NCBI RefSeq assembly: GCF_004794465.1
Contig: NZ_SSDJ01000092.1
Location: forward strand, 1-64,000
DNA length: 64,000 bases
Direction: 5' to 3'
From: Microbacterium sp. K24
GTDB lineage: Bacteria; Actinomycetota; Actinomycetes; Actinomycetales; Microbacteriaceae
Of this stretch, positions 15,724-24,302 are shown piece by piece; the first letter of the stretch is position 1; each line of letters begins with the position of its first letter. The notes below the pieces were generated by a model that saw nothing but the letters and a program-made list of their open reading frames with translations, searched no databases and was not told the origin of the DNA. Position numbers and translations under genes: made by a program.

Positions 15724-16686
15724 GTGACCACTCTCACCGAGAACGGGCGGATGCCGCAGGCAGCACCTGCGGCATCCGCCCCGCCGCTGCGCAAGGAGGC
15801 GCCCTGGCGGCGCCGCGACCGCCTCTGGGGGTACGTCTTCGTCGGCCCGCAGATGATCGGCATGGGCCTCTTCGTGGTGCTGCCCTTCGCCGCCAGCCTC
15901 GTGCTGGCGTTCGCGGACTGGGACGGCCTGACCGACCTCACCTGGGTCGGGTTCGCCAACTTCGCCGACCAGCTGCAGGATCCGCTGCTCGGCCGCGCCA
16001 TCATCAACACGCTGATCATCGCCGTCGTGACGGTGCCGATCGGCCTCGGGCTCTCGGTGATCGTCGCCGTCGCCCTCGAGAAGCTGAAGACGCGCACGCT
16101 CTACCTGATCCTCTTCTTCGCCCCGGTCGTCACGTCGACGGTCGCGGTGGCGATGATCTGGCAGCAGATGTTCCGCTCCGACGGCCTGCTGTCGGTCACG
16201 ATCTCGAAGATCTTCGGCATCACGCCGCCGGACTGGCTGCAGGACCCGAAGCTCGCCCTCCTCGCCGTCTGCATCGTCACGATCTGGTCGTCGATGGGCT
16301 TGAACGTCGTGATCTTCCTCGCCGGGCTGCAGAACATCTCGCCCTCGGTGATCGAGGCCGCGCGCATCGACGGCGCCGGTCCCTGGCGCCTGTTCACCAG
16401 CATCCGTCTGCCGCTGCTCTCACCCATCGTCTTCTTCTCGTCGGTCGTGGCCTTCATCTCGTCGCTGCAGACGTTCGACACCGTCTACGTGCTCGTGCAG
16501 AACGCCGGGCCCGACAACGCGACCCGCACGATCGTCTACCACATCTTCGATCTGGGCTTCGGGCGGTTCGAGTTCGGTCCGTCGAGCGCCGCGAGCATCA
16601 TCCTGCTCGTGCTGACCCTCGTCATCACGCTGGTGCAGTTCGGCGCACAGAAGAAGTTCGTCCACTACGAGGATGACCCCGCATGA
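15724..16686 (+). CDS. Sugar ABC transporter permease (MalF/UgpA-like)
   Basis: Inner-membrane permease of 320 aa with about six transmembrane helices and the EAA loop EAARIDGAGPWRLFTSIRLP, which contacts the ATPase. The N-terminus is a short Ala/Pro-rich cytoplasmic tail before RRRDRLWGYVFVGPQM. The GTG start is 2 nt after the stop of the binding-protein gene, giving tight coupling. The 3' end overlaps the second permease start as ATGA. Substrate is not evident from the sequence; the neighbouring glycosidases suggest an oligosaccharide or glycoside. Confidence 0.92.
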   Translation: MTTLTENGRMPQAAPAASAPPLRKEAPWRRRDRLWGYVFVGPQMIGMGLFVVLPFAASLVLAFADWDGLTDLTWVGFANFADQLQDPLLGRAIINTLIIAVVTVPIGLGLSVIVAVALEKLKTRTLYLILFFAPVVTSTVAVAMIWQQMFRSDGLLSVTISKIFGITPPDWLQDPKLALLAVCIVTIWSSMGLNVVIFLAGLQNISPSVIEAARIDGAGPWRLFTSIRLPLLSPIVFFSSVVAFISSLQTFDTVYVLVQNAGPDNATRTIVYHIFDLGFGRFEFGPSSAASIILLVLTLVITLVQFGAQKKFVHYEDDPA

Positions 16687-17627
16687 GCACCCAGACCCCG
16701 CCGCTGACCGGTCCTGCTCCGGCGACCGATTCGACGATCGCGCTCACCGCGCCCGGCTACCGGCGTCGCGGCCGGGGCGGACCCGGTGCCGATCGCACCC
16801 GCCGGCGCCTCGGATCCACCGCCCTGCACGTGGTGCTGATCGTCGCCGGCATCGCGATGGTGTTCCCGTTCGTGTGGATGCTGCTCACGTCGTTCAAGAC
16901 GCTGCCGCAGCTGCTGAAGAACCCGCTCGAGTTCCTGCCGAACCCGTGGACCTTCGACAACTACGCCGAGGCCTGGAACGCCGTGCCGTTCGCGCAGGCC
17001 TACCTCAACAGCGGGTACATCGCGCTGCTCGTCGTCGTCGGCACGCTGATCACGGCATCGATGGCCGGGTACGCGTTCGCGCGCATCCGGTTCCGCGGCA
17101 GCCGCGTGCTGTTCATCGTGTTCCTCGCGACGCAGATGATCCCCAAGCAGGTCACGCTCATCCCGTTCTACCTGCTCATGTCGAACCTCGGCTGGGTCGA
17201 CTCGCACCTCGCCCTGATCGTTCCCGGTGTCATCGCGAACCCGTTCGCCGTGTTCCTCATGCGGCAGTTCGTGCTGGCGCTCCCCCGCGAGCTCGAAGAG
17301 GCCGCGATCGTCGACGGCGCCGGCCGCTGGCGCATCTTCTGGAGCGTCGTGCTGCCGAACCTCAAGCCGGGACTGGCCGCGCTCAGCATCATCGTCGCGC
17401 TCGATGTGTGGAACGCGTTCCTCTTCCCCCTCGTGCTGCTGAACTCGCCCGACCTCTTCACCGTGCCGCTGCTGCTGAACGCCTTCGAGAGCCAGCAGGG
17501 CTCGGTCAACTACGGCCTCGTGATGGCGGCGTCCGCGATCGCCACCGTGCCGATGCTGATCGTGTTCGTGATCGGGCAGCGCAGGATCCTCAACAGCATG
17601 GCCGCTTCGGGCCTCGGAGGACGTTGA
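16683..17627 (+). CDS. Sugar ABC transporter permease (MalG/UgpE-like)
   Basis: Second permease, 314 aa, with six predicted helices and the EAA motif EEAAIVDGAGRWRIFWSVVL. A long N-terminal tail of about 45 residues rich in Pro, Thr and Arg comes before the first helix LHVVLIVAGIAMVFPFVWML. It pairs with the upstream permease to form the channel. Its stop overlaps the start of the glycosidase gene by one base (TGATG), so transporter and glycosidase are made together. Confidence 0.92.
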   Translation: MSTQTPPLTGPAPATDSTIALTAPGYRRRGRGGPGADRTRRRLGSTALHVVLIVAGIAMVFPFVWMLLTSFKTLPQLLKNPLEFLPNPWTFDNYAEAWNAVPFAQAYLNSGYIALLVVVGTLITASMAGYAFARIRFRGSRVLFIVFLATQMIPKQVTLIPFYLLMSNLGWVDSHLALIVPGVIANPFAVFLMRQFVLALPRELEEAAIVDGAGRWRIFWSVVLPNLKPGLAALSIIVALDVWNAFLFPLVLLNSPDLFTVPLLLNAFESQQGSVNYGLVMAASAIATVPMLIVFVIGQRRILNSMAASGLGGR

Positions 17628-19276
17628 TGACGGATGCCGCCGCTCTCGCCGGCCGTCATCTCGACCTGGTGTCGGCGCCGTTCACCCTCCCGCGGTCGCG
17701 CGTGCTCGTGTTCCGCGAGGGCGACGGCGTGCGCGTGCACACCTCGGAGTACGAGCGGCGGCTGTCGGAGTGCCGCGTGCTCGACCGCCTGACGGTGTCG
17801 GATGCCGCGGGGCGGGTGCTGCCCGTGACGGACGTGCTGCCGGGGAGGGTGACGTTCGGGATCGCTCAGGAAACGGATGTCGTCGAGGCCACGCTGACCT
17901 TCGCCGACCCGTCGACGCTGAGCCTCGGCGGGACCGCGGGGCTCACCGCACGGCTCGAACTCCCGGACGGCAGCGTGTGGCGGCATCCGCTCGGCGAGGG
18001 CATCCGGATCCGCATCGCGGCCGACCGCTCCGCGACGGTCGAACCCGGCGATCACGACGCGGCGCTCGCCGCGACGGACCGCATCTGGGCGGACTGGTTC
18101 GCGACCTGCCCGACGGTGCGGGATGACCTGCAGGAGATGACGGCGTTCTGCTGGTGGGTGCTCGGCGCGAACATCGTCGAGCTGCCGTCGCTGGGCGATG
18201 CGCGGGCGATCGTGCCGTCGAAGATCGGCTACGTCGGCCTCTGGCAGTGGGATGCGTACTTCATCGCGGTCGGCCTGCGTCACGGCGACCCCGAACTCGC
18301 CCGCGAGCAGCTCGAGATCGCCTTCCGGTTCCCGCAGCCCGACGGGCAGCTGCCCGACGTCGTGCACGAGGAGGGTGTGCTCGCCACGAGCGACGACCTT
18401 CCCGAGAGCGACCGCGCGAACCTGCGTCGCGCCGGCTCGCAGATCGCCGACCCGAGCGCTCCCGTGCCGTTGACCAAGCCGCCGCTCGCTGCCTGGGCGC
18501 TGAGCAAGGTGCTCGAGGCGGAGGACGCCCCCGACTGGGCGCGCGACCAGCTCGCCCGTGTCGTCCGCTCGCAGGACTGGTGGTTCGCCGGCAGCGACCT
18601 CGATCACGACGGGATGCCGGAGTACGGGCATCCGTACTCCTCCGGGCTCGACGACAGCCCGATCTTCGACGGCCCGCTGCCGACGGCCGCCCCCGACCTC
18701 GGGGCGTATCTCGTGCGGCAGGATCTCGAGATCGCCGGGCTGCTCGAGCGCTACGAGACGGATGCCGACCTGACGCGGTTCGCCGCGCGGGCGGCGGCCA
18801 CGCAGGATCTGCTGCTGCAGATGTGGGATGCCGAGCGCGGCCGGTTCCTCGCCGAAGGCGGGGGAGAGGTGCAGCTCAGCGACACGATCGTCGGCCTCAT
18901 GCCGCTGCTCACCGGAACACTGCCGGCCGGGATCGCGGATGCGCTCGTCGCGGCGATCGACGACCCCGCGCGGTTCGCTCTGGAATGGGGACTGCCGACG
19001 GTGGCGGCATCCGATCCCGACTTCTCGGCCGAGCGGATGTGGCGGGGTCCTGTGTGGGTGAACACCAACGCGCTCGTCGCGGAGGGGCTCGAGGCATCCG
19101 GATACGTCGATCGTGCGCGGGAGCTGCGCGAGCAGACCGTCGCCCTCGTGATGCACGGCGGCGGTCCGCACGAGTACTTCAACCCGCACACAGGTCAGAA
19201 GGCTCGCACCGCGACGACGGCCTTCGGCTGGTCGGCCGCCCTCTTCATCGACCTCGCGGTGACGCTGTCGGCGTGA
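17627..19276 (+). CDS. GH63-like (MGH1-type) glycoside hydrolase
   Basis: Intracellular glycosidase of 549 aa with an N-terminal beta domain of about 130 residues and an (alpha/alpha)6 toroid catalytic domain. Typical segments of GH63/trehalase-like enzymes are KIGYVGLWQWDAYF, QPDGQLPDVVHEEGV, LDDSPIFDGPLP, GPVWVNTNALVAEGL and GGGPHEYFNPHTGQ. WQWDAYF and the Glu in PHEYF are the likely catalytic areas. No signal peptide, so it acts on sugars brought in by the transporter. The exact bond is uncertain; alpha-glucosidase, mannosidase or related activity is possible. Confidence 0.82.
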   Translation: MTDAAALAGRHLDLVSAPFTLPRSRVLVFREGDGVRVHTSEYERRLSECRVLDRLTVSDAAGRVLPVTDVLPGRVTFGIAQETDVVEATLTFADPSTLSLGGTAGLTARLELPDGSVWRHPLGEGIRIRIAADRSATVEPGDHDAALAATDRIWADWFATCPTVRDDLQEMTAFCWWVLGANIVELPSLGDARAIVPSKIGYVGLWQWDAYFIAVGLRHGDPELAREQLEIAFRFPQPDGQLPDVVHEEGVLATSDDLPESDRANLRRAGSQIADPSAPVPLTKPPLAAWALSKVLEAEDAPDWARDQLARVVRSQDWWFAGSDLDHDGMPEYGHPYSSGLDDSPIFDGPLPTAAPDLGAYLVRQDLEIAGLLERYETDADLTRFAARAAATQDLLLQMWDAERGRFLAEGGGEVQLSDTIVGLMPLLTGTLPAGIADALVAAIDDPARFALEWGLPTVAASDPDFSAERMWRGPVWVNTNALVAEGLEASGYVDRARELREQTVALVMHGGGPHEYFNPHTGQKARTATTAFGWSAALFIDLAVTLSA

Positions 19277-19298
19277 GGCGCAACCCCTCTCCCCGGGA

Positions 19299-19643
19299 TC
19301 AGGCGTGGATGTAGTCGCGCCAGTTCGCCGGGACGCGGCCCGCGGGACCGGGCGCGGGCTGTTCGGCGGGATGGCTGGTCGGTGCCGCGAGTTCGGGTCC
19401 TTCGAAGGTCGACTCGTCGACGTAGTCCCAGTACCAGTCCTCACCCGGCTCGAAGCTCTGGATGAGGCGGTGCCCGGTCTCGCGGAAGTGCGCGGTGGCG
19501 TGCTGGCCGGGTGAGGTGTCGCAGCAGCCCACGTTCCCGCAGGCCGCGCAGCGGCGCAGGTGCACCCAGAATCCGCCCTGCTCGTCGCAGTCCCGGCATC
19601 CGGTGCCGGACGGTTCTGCATTCGTGTCGATGTCGGAGCTCAT
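19299..19643 (-). CDS. UBP-type zinc-finger protein
   Basis: A 114-aa protein with a zf-UBP domain: CRDCDEQGGFWVHLRRCAAC, then GNVGCCDTSPGQHATAHFRE, TGHRLIQSF and EDWYWDYVDE. The Cys and His residues bind zinc. In bacteria such small domains often sit beside a thioredoxin-reductase-like flavoprotein, as here, where the flavoprotein gene ends 11 nt upstream of this ATG. There is no ubiquitin system implied; the domain's partner is unknown. The Pro-rich tail after about residue 85 looks disordered. Confidence 0.88.
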   Translation of the reverse strand: MSSDIDTNAEPSGTGCRDCDEQGGFWVHLRRCAACGNVGCCDTSPGQHATAHFRETGHRLIQSFEPGEDWYWDYVDESTFEGPELAAPTSHPAEQPAPGPAGRVPANWRDYIHA

Positions 19644-19654
19644 GTCTTTCCTCT

Positions 19655-21310
19655 CTAGAACGCGAGGGCGCGATGGACGGATGCCACAGCGCTCGATCCT
19701 TCGCCGACGGCGGCGGCGACGCGCTTCATCGACCCGCGGCGCACGTCTCCGGCGGCGAACACCCGCGGCGCCGACGTCTCGAACGGCAGCGGTTCGCGGC
19801 CGAGACCCTGCCACTGCTCGAGGGTCTGGATGCCGACGTCGGTCCCCGTGCGGATGAATCCCTCGGGGTCGCGGTCGAGGGTCGGCAGCCAGGACGTCGC
19901 CGGCGTCGCTCCGATGAAGCAGAACAGGCCGCGGGCATCGACGTCGCCGACGCTGTCGATGCGCACCGACTCCAGGGTGCCGTCGCCGTCGAGGCCGACC
20001 ACGTTCGACGAGGTGTGCACGCGCACGCGCGGGTCGTCGGCGAGCCGGTCGGCGAGGTAGCTCGACATGCGGGTGCTCAGGTCGGCGCCGCGCACCACGA
20101 GGTGCACCGGCGAGCCGTGGGCTGCGAGGTAGAGCGCGGCCTGCCCCGCGGAGTTCGCGCCGCCGACCACCACGACGGGTTTGCCCTGCACCTGCCGCAG
20201 CTCGAGCGGGGTCGCGGCGTAGTAGACCCCGGACCGCTCGAAGTCCTCCCAGCGATCGAGCTCGAGCCGGCGGTAGGCCGCACCCGAGGTGACGATCGCG
20301 CTGCGCGCGCGGATGAGGCGGCCGTCCGACAGGGCGATGTCGAGCAGGTCGGGTCCGACGCGCGTCAACCCGACGGCTTCGCACGGCGCATAGACCCGCA
20401 CCCCGAACTTCAGCGCCTGCAGGATCGCCTGACCGATCAGGTCGCCGCCGCTGACGCCGAACGGGAAGCCCAGGAAGTTCTCGATGCGCGACGTCGCAGC
20501 GGCCTGACCGCCCGGCGCCACGGCATCCAGCAGGACGGTGCTCAGCCCCTCGGACGCTCCGTAGATGGCAGCCGCGAGCCCGGCGGGACCGCCGCCGACC
20601 ACGACCAGGTCGACGATCTCGTCGGCCTGCGCCTGGTAGCTGAGGCCGAGCTGCTCGGCGACCAGTCCGGGCGTCGCGCGCACGAGGGGCTCGCCCTGGA
20701 TGAAGGCCACAGGGAGGTCGTCGAGGGTGAACTCGTGCGTGTCGAGAGCCTCGAGGTCGCCGGGCGCGAGCGCCACCGCCTTGTGCACCAGGTCGAGCCG
20801 CTCGGCGAACCGGCGCAGCCCCAGGAAGTCGTTGGAGGTCGTGGTCCCGAGGAACTTCAGCGTCATGGCCGCCGGTCCCGTGCGCAGCGACTCCCGCCGC
20901 GCCCACAGGGCATGCAGGATCACGTCGCACAGCTCGTCGTCCTCGTTCATCAGGGTGCGCAGTGCCGCCCGGGTCACGCGATGGACGCGCCCCCGCTTCG
21001 TCACGCGGGCCGAGAGGAACGCGCCCTGACCGTTCAACAGCCCCAGCTCACCGGCGAACATGCGCGGACCCATCGTCGTGATGGTGACCTCGCCCAACCA
21101 CGGCAGTGCGTCGCGGATGACCTCGACCTCGCCGGACTCGATCACGATGAGGTCGTAGCCGGATTCGCCGGTGCGGAAGACGTAGTCGCCGACGGCGACC
21201 TCCTCCGGCACTCCCGCCGCGACGAGGCGCTCCCACTGTTCCTCGGTCAGCGTCGGAGACATGACCGGGTCCATCTCGACCGGCTCGGTCGCCTCTTCCA
21301 TTCCGCCCAC
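19655..21310 (-). CDS. Cyclic-nucleotide-binding-domain flavoprotein, thioredoxin-reductase-like
   Basis: A 551-aa fusion. Residues about 20-140 form a cNMP-binding-like beta-roll (FRTGESGYDLIVIESGEVEV ... FAGELGLLNG). About 150-225 is a linker domain. From about 235 it is a pyridine-nucleotide disulfide oxidoreductase with FAD motif VVVGGGPAGLAAAIYG, NAD(P) motif VVVVGGANSAGQAALYL and C-terminal RVFAAGDVR. The redox CxxC of thioredoxin reductase is replaced by AATP in VYYAATPLEL, so it cannot reduce thioredoxin in the standard way. It is co-transcribed with the zf-UBP gene. The GTG at 21310 is the longest start; ATG at 21301 is equally good. Confidence 0.88.
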   Translation of the reverse strand: MGGMEEATEPVEMDPVMSPTLTEEQWERLVAAGVPEEVAVGDYVFRTGESGYDLIVIESGEVEVIRDALPWLGEVTITTMGPRMFAGELGLLNGQGAFLSARVTKRGRVHRVTRAALRTLMNEDDELCDVILHALWARRESLRTGPAAMTLKFLGTTTSNDFLGLRRFAERLDLVHKAVALAPGDLEALDTHEFTLDDLPVAFIQGEPLVRATPGLVAEQLGLSYQAQADEIVDLVVVGGGPAGLAAAIYGASEGLSTVLLDAVAPGGQAAATSRIENFLGFPFGVSGGDLIGQAILQALKFGVRVYAPCEAVGLTRVGPDLLDIALSDGRLIRARSAIVTSGAAYRRLELDRWEDFERSGVYYAATPLELRQVQGKPVVVVGGANSAGQAALYLAAHGSPVHLVVRGADLSTRMSSYLADRLADDPRVRVHTSSNVVGLDGDGTLESVRIDSVGDVDARGLFCFIGATPATSWLPTLDRDPEGFIRTGTDVGIQTLEQWQGLGREPLPFETSAPRVFAAGDVRRGSMKRVAAAVGEGSSAVASVHRALAF

Positions 21311-21399
21311 TTCGGTGCCCTTCGATCCGTATCGCGACCAAAGTATCGGTTTGCCGGGTGGGACTCCACTGTTCGGCGATGGCGGATGCCGGGACGCGT

Positions 21400-22056
21400 C
21401 TACGCGGTGAAGTAGCTGCTCGTCGCGTTGTCGAGGATGCGCTGCATGCCGTGCAGCCAGTTGAGTTTGAGGGCCTCGACGGCGCCGGGGACATCGCCGG
21501 CGGCCAGGCGGCGGGCGATCTCGGCGTGCTCGGCGGCGACGCGCTCGACCTTGACGTCTTCGGGGACCAACAGTGATTCATACCGGTGGAACGAGCTGCG
21601 CACGCTCTCGATCACCGCGAGCAGCCGGGTGTTCGGACAGGCCGACAGCATGACGCTGTGCCACTCGTCGTCCTTGGTGATGACGAGCTGGTGCTCGACG
21701 AGTTCGTCGGCGAAGGCATCCGCCATGTCCTTCAGGCGGATGCCGATCTCGCGCAGTTCCTCGGGCGGGCTGAGTTCGAGCGCGAGGCTCTCCAGGGCGG
21801 CCATGACGGGCGCGAGATCGCGGAACTCGGAGGCGCTGAGCGGGACGAATCGGAACCCCTTCCCGTTCTCGCTCTCGATCTGTCCCTCGGACTCGAGGGC
21901 GATGAGGGCTTCGCGCAGGGGTGTGCGACTGACGCCGAGCTCGGTGGCCAGCTGGACTTCGTTGATGCCTTCTCCGGGCTGCACGAGGCCGGCCCGCATC
22001 CGCTCCAGAAGCTCCGCACGCACCTGCGAGCGCAGGTTCCTGCGTTCGATCGCCAT
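21400..22056 (-). CDS. FCD-domain GntR-family regulator
   Basis: Repressor of 218 aa. The N-terminal GntR winged helix is at about 8-70 (GINEVQLATELGVSRTPLREA). The C-terminal all-helical FCD domain is at about 75-210; in this family it binds a metal-dependent small carboxylate or sugar acid. GGGAGAGG precedes the ATG. It is divergent from the GH42-gcvP operon and the operator TTGTATACAGAATACAA lies between them; the same core word controls the transporter operon at 14.3 kb. It is therefore the likely local regulator of both operons. Confidence 0.92.
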   Translation of the reverse strand: MAIERRNLRSQVRAELLERMRAGLVQPGEGINEVQLATELGVSRTPLREALIALESEGQIESENGKGFRFVPLSASEFRDLAPVMAALESLALELSPPEELREIGIRLKDMADAFADELVEHQLVITKDDEWHSVMLSACPNTRLLAVIESVRSSFHRYESLLVPEDVKVERVAAEHAEIARRLAAGDVPGAVEALKLNWLHGMQRILDNATSSYFTA

Positions 22057-22094
22057 GCCTCTCCCGTTCTGCCGCCTGCTCGTCAGCCTATGGC

Positions 22095-22141
22095 TTGACG
22101 ACCTCTGAGCGACGTCCTAGTGTGTTGTATACAGAATACAA
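22095..22141 (+). promoter_or_regulatory. Promoter and GntR-type operator of the GH42/gcvP operon
   Basis: TTGTATACAGAATACAA at 22125-22141 has 6-bp arms (TTGTAT/ATACAA). Its core TGTATACAGAATAC is identical to that at 14340-14353. TTGACG at 22095-22100 is a plausible -35, about 17 nt before TAGTGT. The site lies between the divergent repressor gene and the operon it would control. Confidence 0.72.
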
Positions 22142-22202
22142 CCGGTGGACGAAAAGCGCCAGAGCTGCACCGCACCCGGGAGGAACTCAGAGAGGAGCCG
22201 TC

Positions 22203-24302
22203 GTGCCCGCATCCGCCGCCGAGCAGCCGATCCGGCGCGTCCGCCTCGACGCGCTCGCCTACGGCGGCGACTACAACCCCGACCAGTGGTCGGAGGAGAC
22301 GTGGCATGACGACATCCGTCTGATGCGCGAAGCGGGCGTGAACATGGTCAGCCTGCCCATCTTCAGCTGGCCGCAGCTCGAGCCGGAACCGGGCGTGTTC
22401 GACTGGGCCTGGCTCGACCGCATCATCGATCTGCTGTGGGACGCGGGCATCGCGATCGACCTCGCCACCGCCACCGCGACGCCGCCGTCGTGGCTGCTGC
22501 GCGCGCACCCCGAGATGGCGCCATGGGACGCCGACGGGCACCGGCTGGAATTCGGCTCCCGACAGACCTACTGCCCCTCGTCGCCGATCTGGCGCGAGAA
22601 CGTCGCACGCATGGCCCGCGCCATGGCCGAGCGCTACGGCGACCACCCCGGGCTCGCGATGTGGCACATCTCGAACGAGTACGGCGACCACACATCCCGC
22701 TGCTGGTGCCCCGAGTCGGCACGGCATTTCCGCCGCTGGCTGCAGAACCGCTACGGCGACCTCGACGGGCTGAACGAGGCCTGGGGCGTCAACGTATGGG
22801 GTCAGCGCTACACCTCATGGGAGCACATCGAGACGCCGAAGAAGGCGCCGGGTCCGGTGAATCCGACCAAGCTGCTCGACTTCGAGCGGTTCTCGTCCGA
22901 TGCCCTCCTCGAGCTCTTCCAGATCGAGATCGACGTGCTCCGCGAGGTCACCCCCGACATCGCGGTGACCACGAACTTCATGAGCATGTTCCGCGACCTG
23001 GACTACTGGGACTTCGCGGCCGTCGAAGACGTCGTCACGGATGACGCGTATCCCGAGCCGGCCGACCCGACCTCGCACGTCGGCGCGGCGCTGAACTACG
23101 GACTCATGCGCTCGCTGAAGGGCGGGCAGCCGTGGCTGCTGCTGGAGTCCTCGGCGAGCGCCACGAGCTGGCGCGACGTGAACGTGCCGAAGGCGCCGGG
23201 CAAGATCCGTGTCGAGAGCCTCCAGGCCGTGGCCCACGGATCGGATGCCGTGATGTTCTTCCAGTGGCGCCAGGCGAAGTACGGGCAGGAGAAGTTCCAC
23301 TCGTCGATGCTCGGCCACCGGGGCGAGCGGTCGCGCAGCTTCCAGGAGACCAAGGCGCTCGGCCTCGAGCTCAAGAAGCTCGAGGCGGTGCGCGGCACCC
23401 GCGTGCGCTCGCGCGTCGCCCTGGTCGTCGACTGGGATTCCTGGTGGGGCACGAGCGCGGTCGAGTCGCTGCCGTCGCAGCGGCTGCAGTGGGCGACGCA
23501 GGCCCGCGCCTGGCATCGGGCGCTGTACACGCTCGGTCAGCCGACCGATGCCGTGCGCGCCACGGGTCCGTTCGACGCGTACGACGTGGTCGTGGTGCCG
23601 AACCTCTATATCGTCGAGCAGCCGCAGGCCGATGCGCTCCGCGCCTTCGTCGAAGGCGGCGGACACGTGGTGGTCGGGCCGTTCTCGGGCGTCGTCGATG
23701 CGACCGAGAAGGTGCACGAGGGCGGAGCTCCCGGTCTGCTGCGCGATCTGCTCGGCATCGAGGTCGACGAGCAGTGGCCGATCGCCGACGGGCTCACCTC
23801 CCGCATCGACTACGCGGGCGAGAGCCTCATCGTTCCGCACTGGAGCGAGTGGCTCGAAGCCCACGACGACGTCGAGGTGCGCGGGGCGTATGCCGGTGGT
23901 GAGCTCGACGGCCTGCCCGCCGTGACCCGCCGCCCGGTAGGCGACGGCTCTGCCTGGTACGTCAGCGCGATGGTGGAACCCGAGGGGATGCTGCCGATCT
24001 TCCGCGACGTGCTGCACACCGCCGGCGTCGCGGCCCGTGACGACACGGACGTCGATGTCGAGGTCGTCACCCGCGCCGACGAGACCACCGACTACACCTT
24101 CTATCTGAACCACGGGCGCGCGCCGGTCGCGTTCGAGCTGGGCGGCCCCGGAACCGATCTGCTCACCGGCATCCGCCACGACCGTCGCCTGGAACTCGGT
24201 CGGTACGGCGTCGCGGTGCTCGCGGCACCGCGGTCGGCGGCCGTGCCCTTCGCCACCCTGACCTCGCCTCTGCACGACCACGAACCGAAGGAGGAAGCAT
24301 GA
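22203..24302 (+). CDS. GH42 beta-galactosidase
   Basis: Glycoside hydrolase family 42 enzyme of 699 aa. The barrel starts with YGGDYNPDQWSEETWHDD. The acid/base is E159 in HISNEYG and the nucleophile E315 in WLLLESSAS. It also has the trimerisation/beta-galactosidase middle domain (VALVVDWDSWW ... YDVVVVPNLYIV) and a small C-terminal domain. No signal peptide, so it cleaves imported galactosides or related glycosides in the cytoplasm. The GTG at 22203 is chosen because GAGAGGAG precedes it and YGGDYNPDQW follows soon after; an ATG-free frame continues upstream through the operator. It overlaps gcvPA as ATGA. Confidence 0.93.
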   Translation: MPASAAEQPIRRVRLDALAYGGDYNPDQWSEETWHDDIRLMREAGVNMVSLPIFSWPQLEPEPGVFDWAWLDRIIDLLWDAGIAIDLATATATPPSWLLRAHPEMAPWDADGHRLEFGSRQTYCPSSPIWRENVARMARAMAERYGDHPGLAMWHISNEYGDHTSRCWCPESARHFRRWLQNRYGDLDGLNEAWGVNVWGQRYTSWEHIETPKKAPGPVNPTKLLDFERFSSDALLELFQIEIDVLREVTPDIAVTTNFMSMFRDLDYWDFAAVEDVVTDDAYPEPADPTSHVGAALNYGLMRSLKGGQPWLLLESSASATSWRDVNVPKAPGKIRVESLQAVAHGSDAVMFFQWRQAKYGQEKFHSSMLGHRGERSRSFQETKALGLELKKLEAVRGTRVRSRVALVVDWDSWWGTSAVESLPSQRLQWATQARAWHRALYTLGQPTDAVRATGPFDAYDVVVVPNLYIVEQPQADALRAFVEGGGHVVVGPFSGVVDATEKVHEGGAPGLLRDLLGIEVDEQWPIADGLTSRIDYAGESLIVPHWSEWLEAHDDVEVRGAYAGGELDGLPAVTRRPVGDGSAWYVSAMVEPEGMLPIFRDVLHTAGVAARDDTDVDVEVVTRADETTDYTFYLNHGRAPVAFELGGPGTDLLTGIRHDRRLELGRYGVAVLAAPRSAAVPFATLTSPLHDHEPKEEA

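Noticed and set aside
16673-17626. Extended N-terminus of the GH63-like gene through the permease gene.
   Set aside because: The upstream part is an Arg-rich shadow of the permease; the real start overlaps the permease stop at 17627.
20000-20930. Long open frame on the minus strand from 20930 to 19299 as one protein.
   Set aside because: Only its last part (from ATG 19643) has a real zf-UBP domain; the rest is an Arg-rich shadow of the flavoprotein gene.
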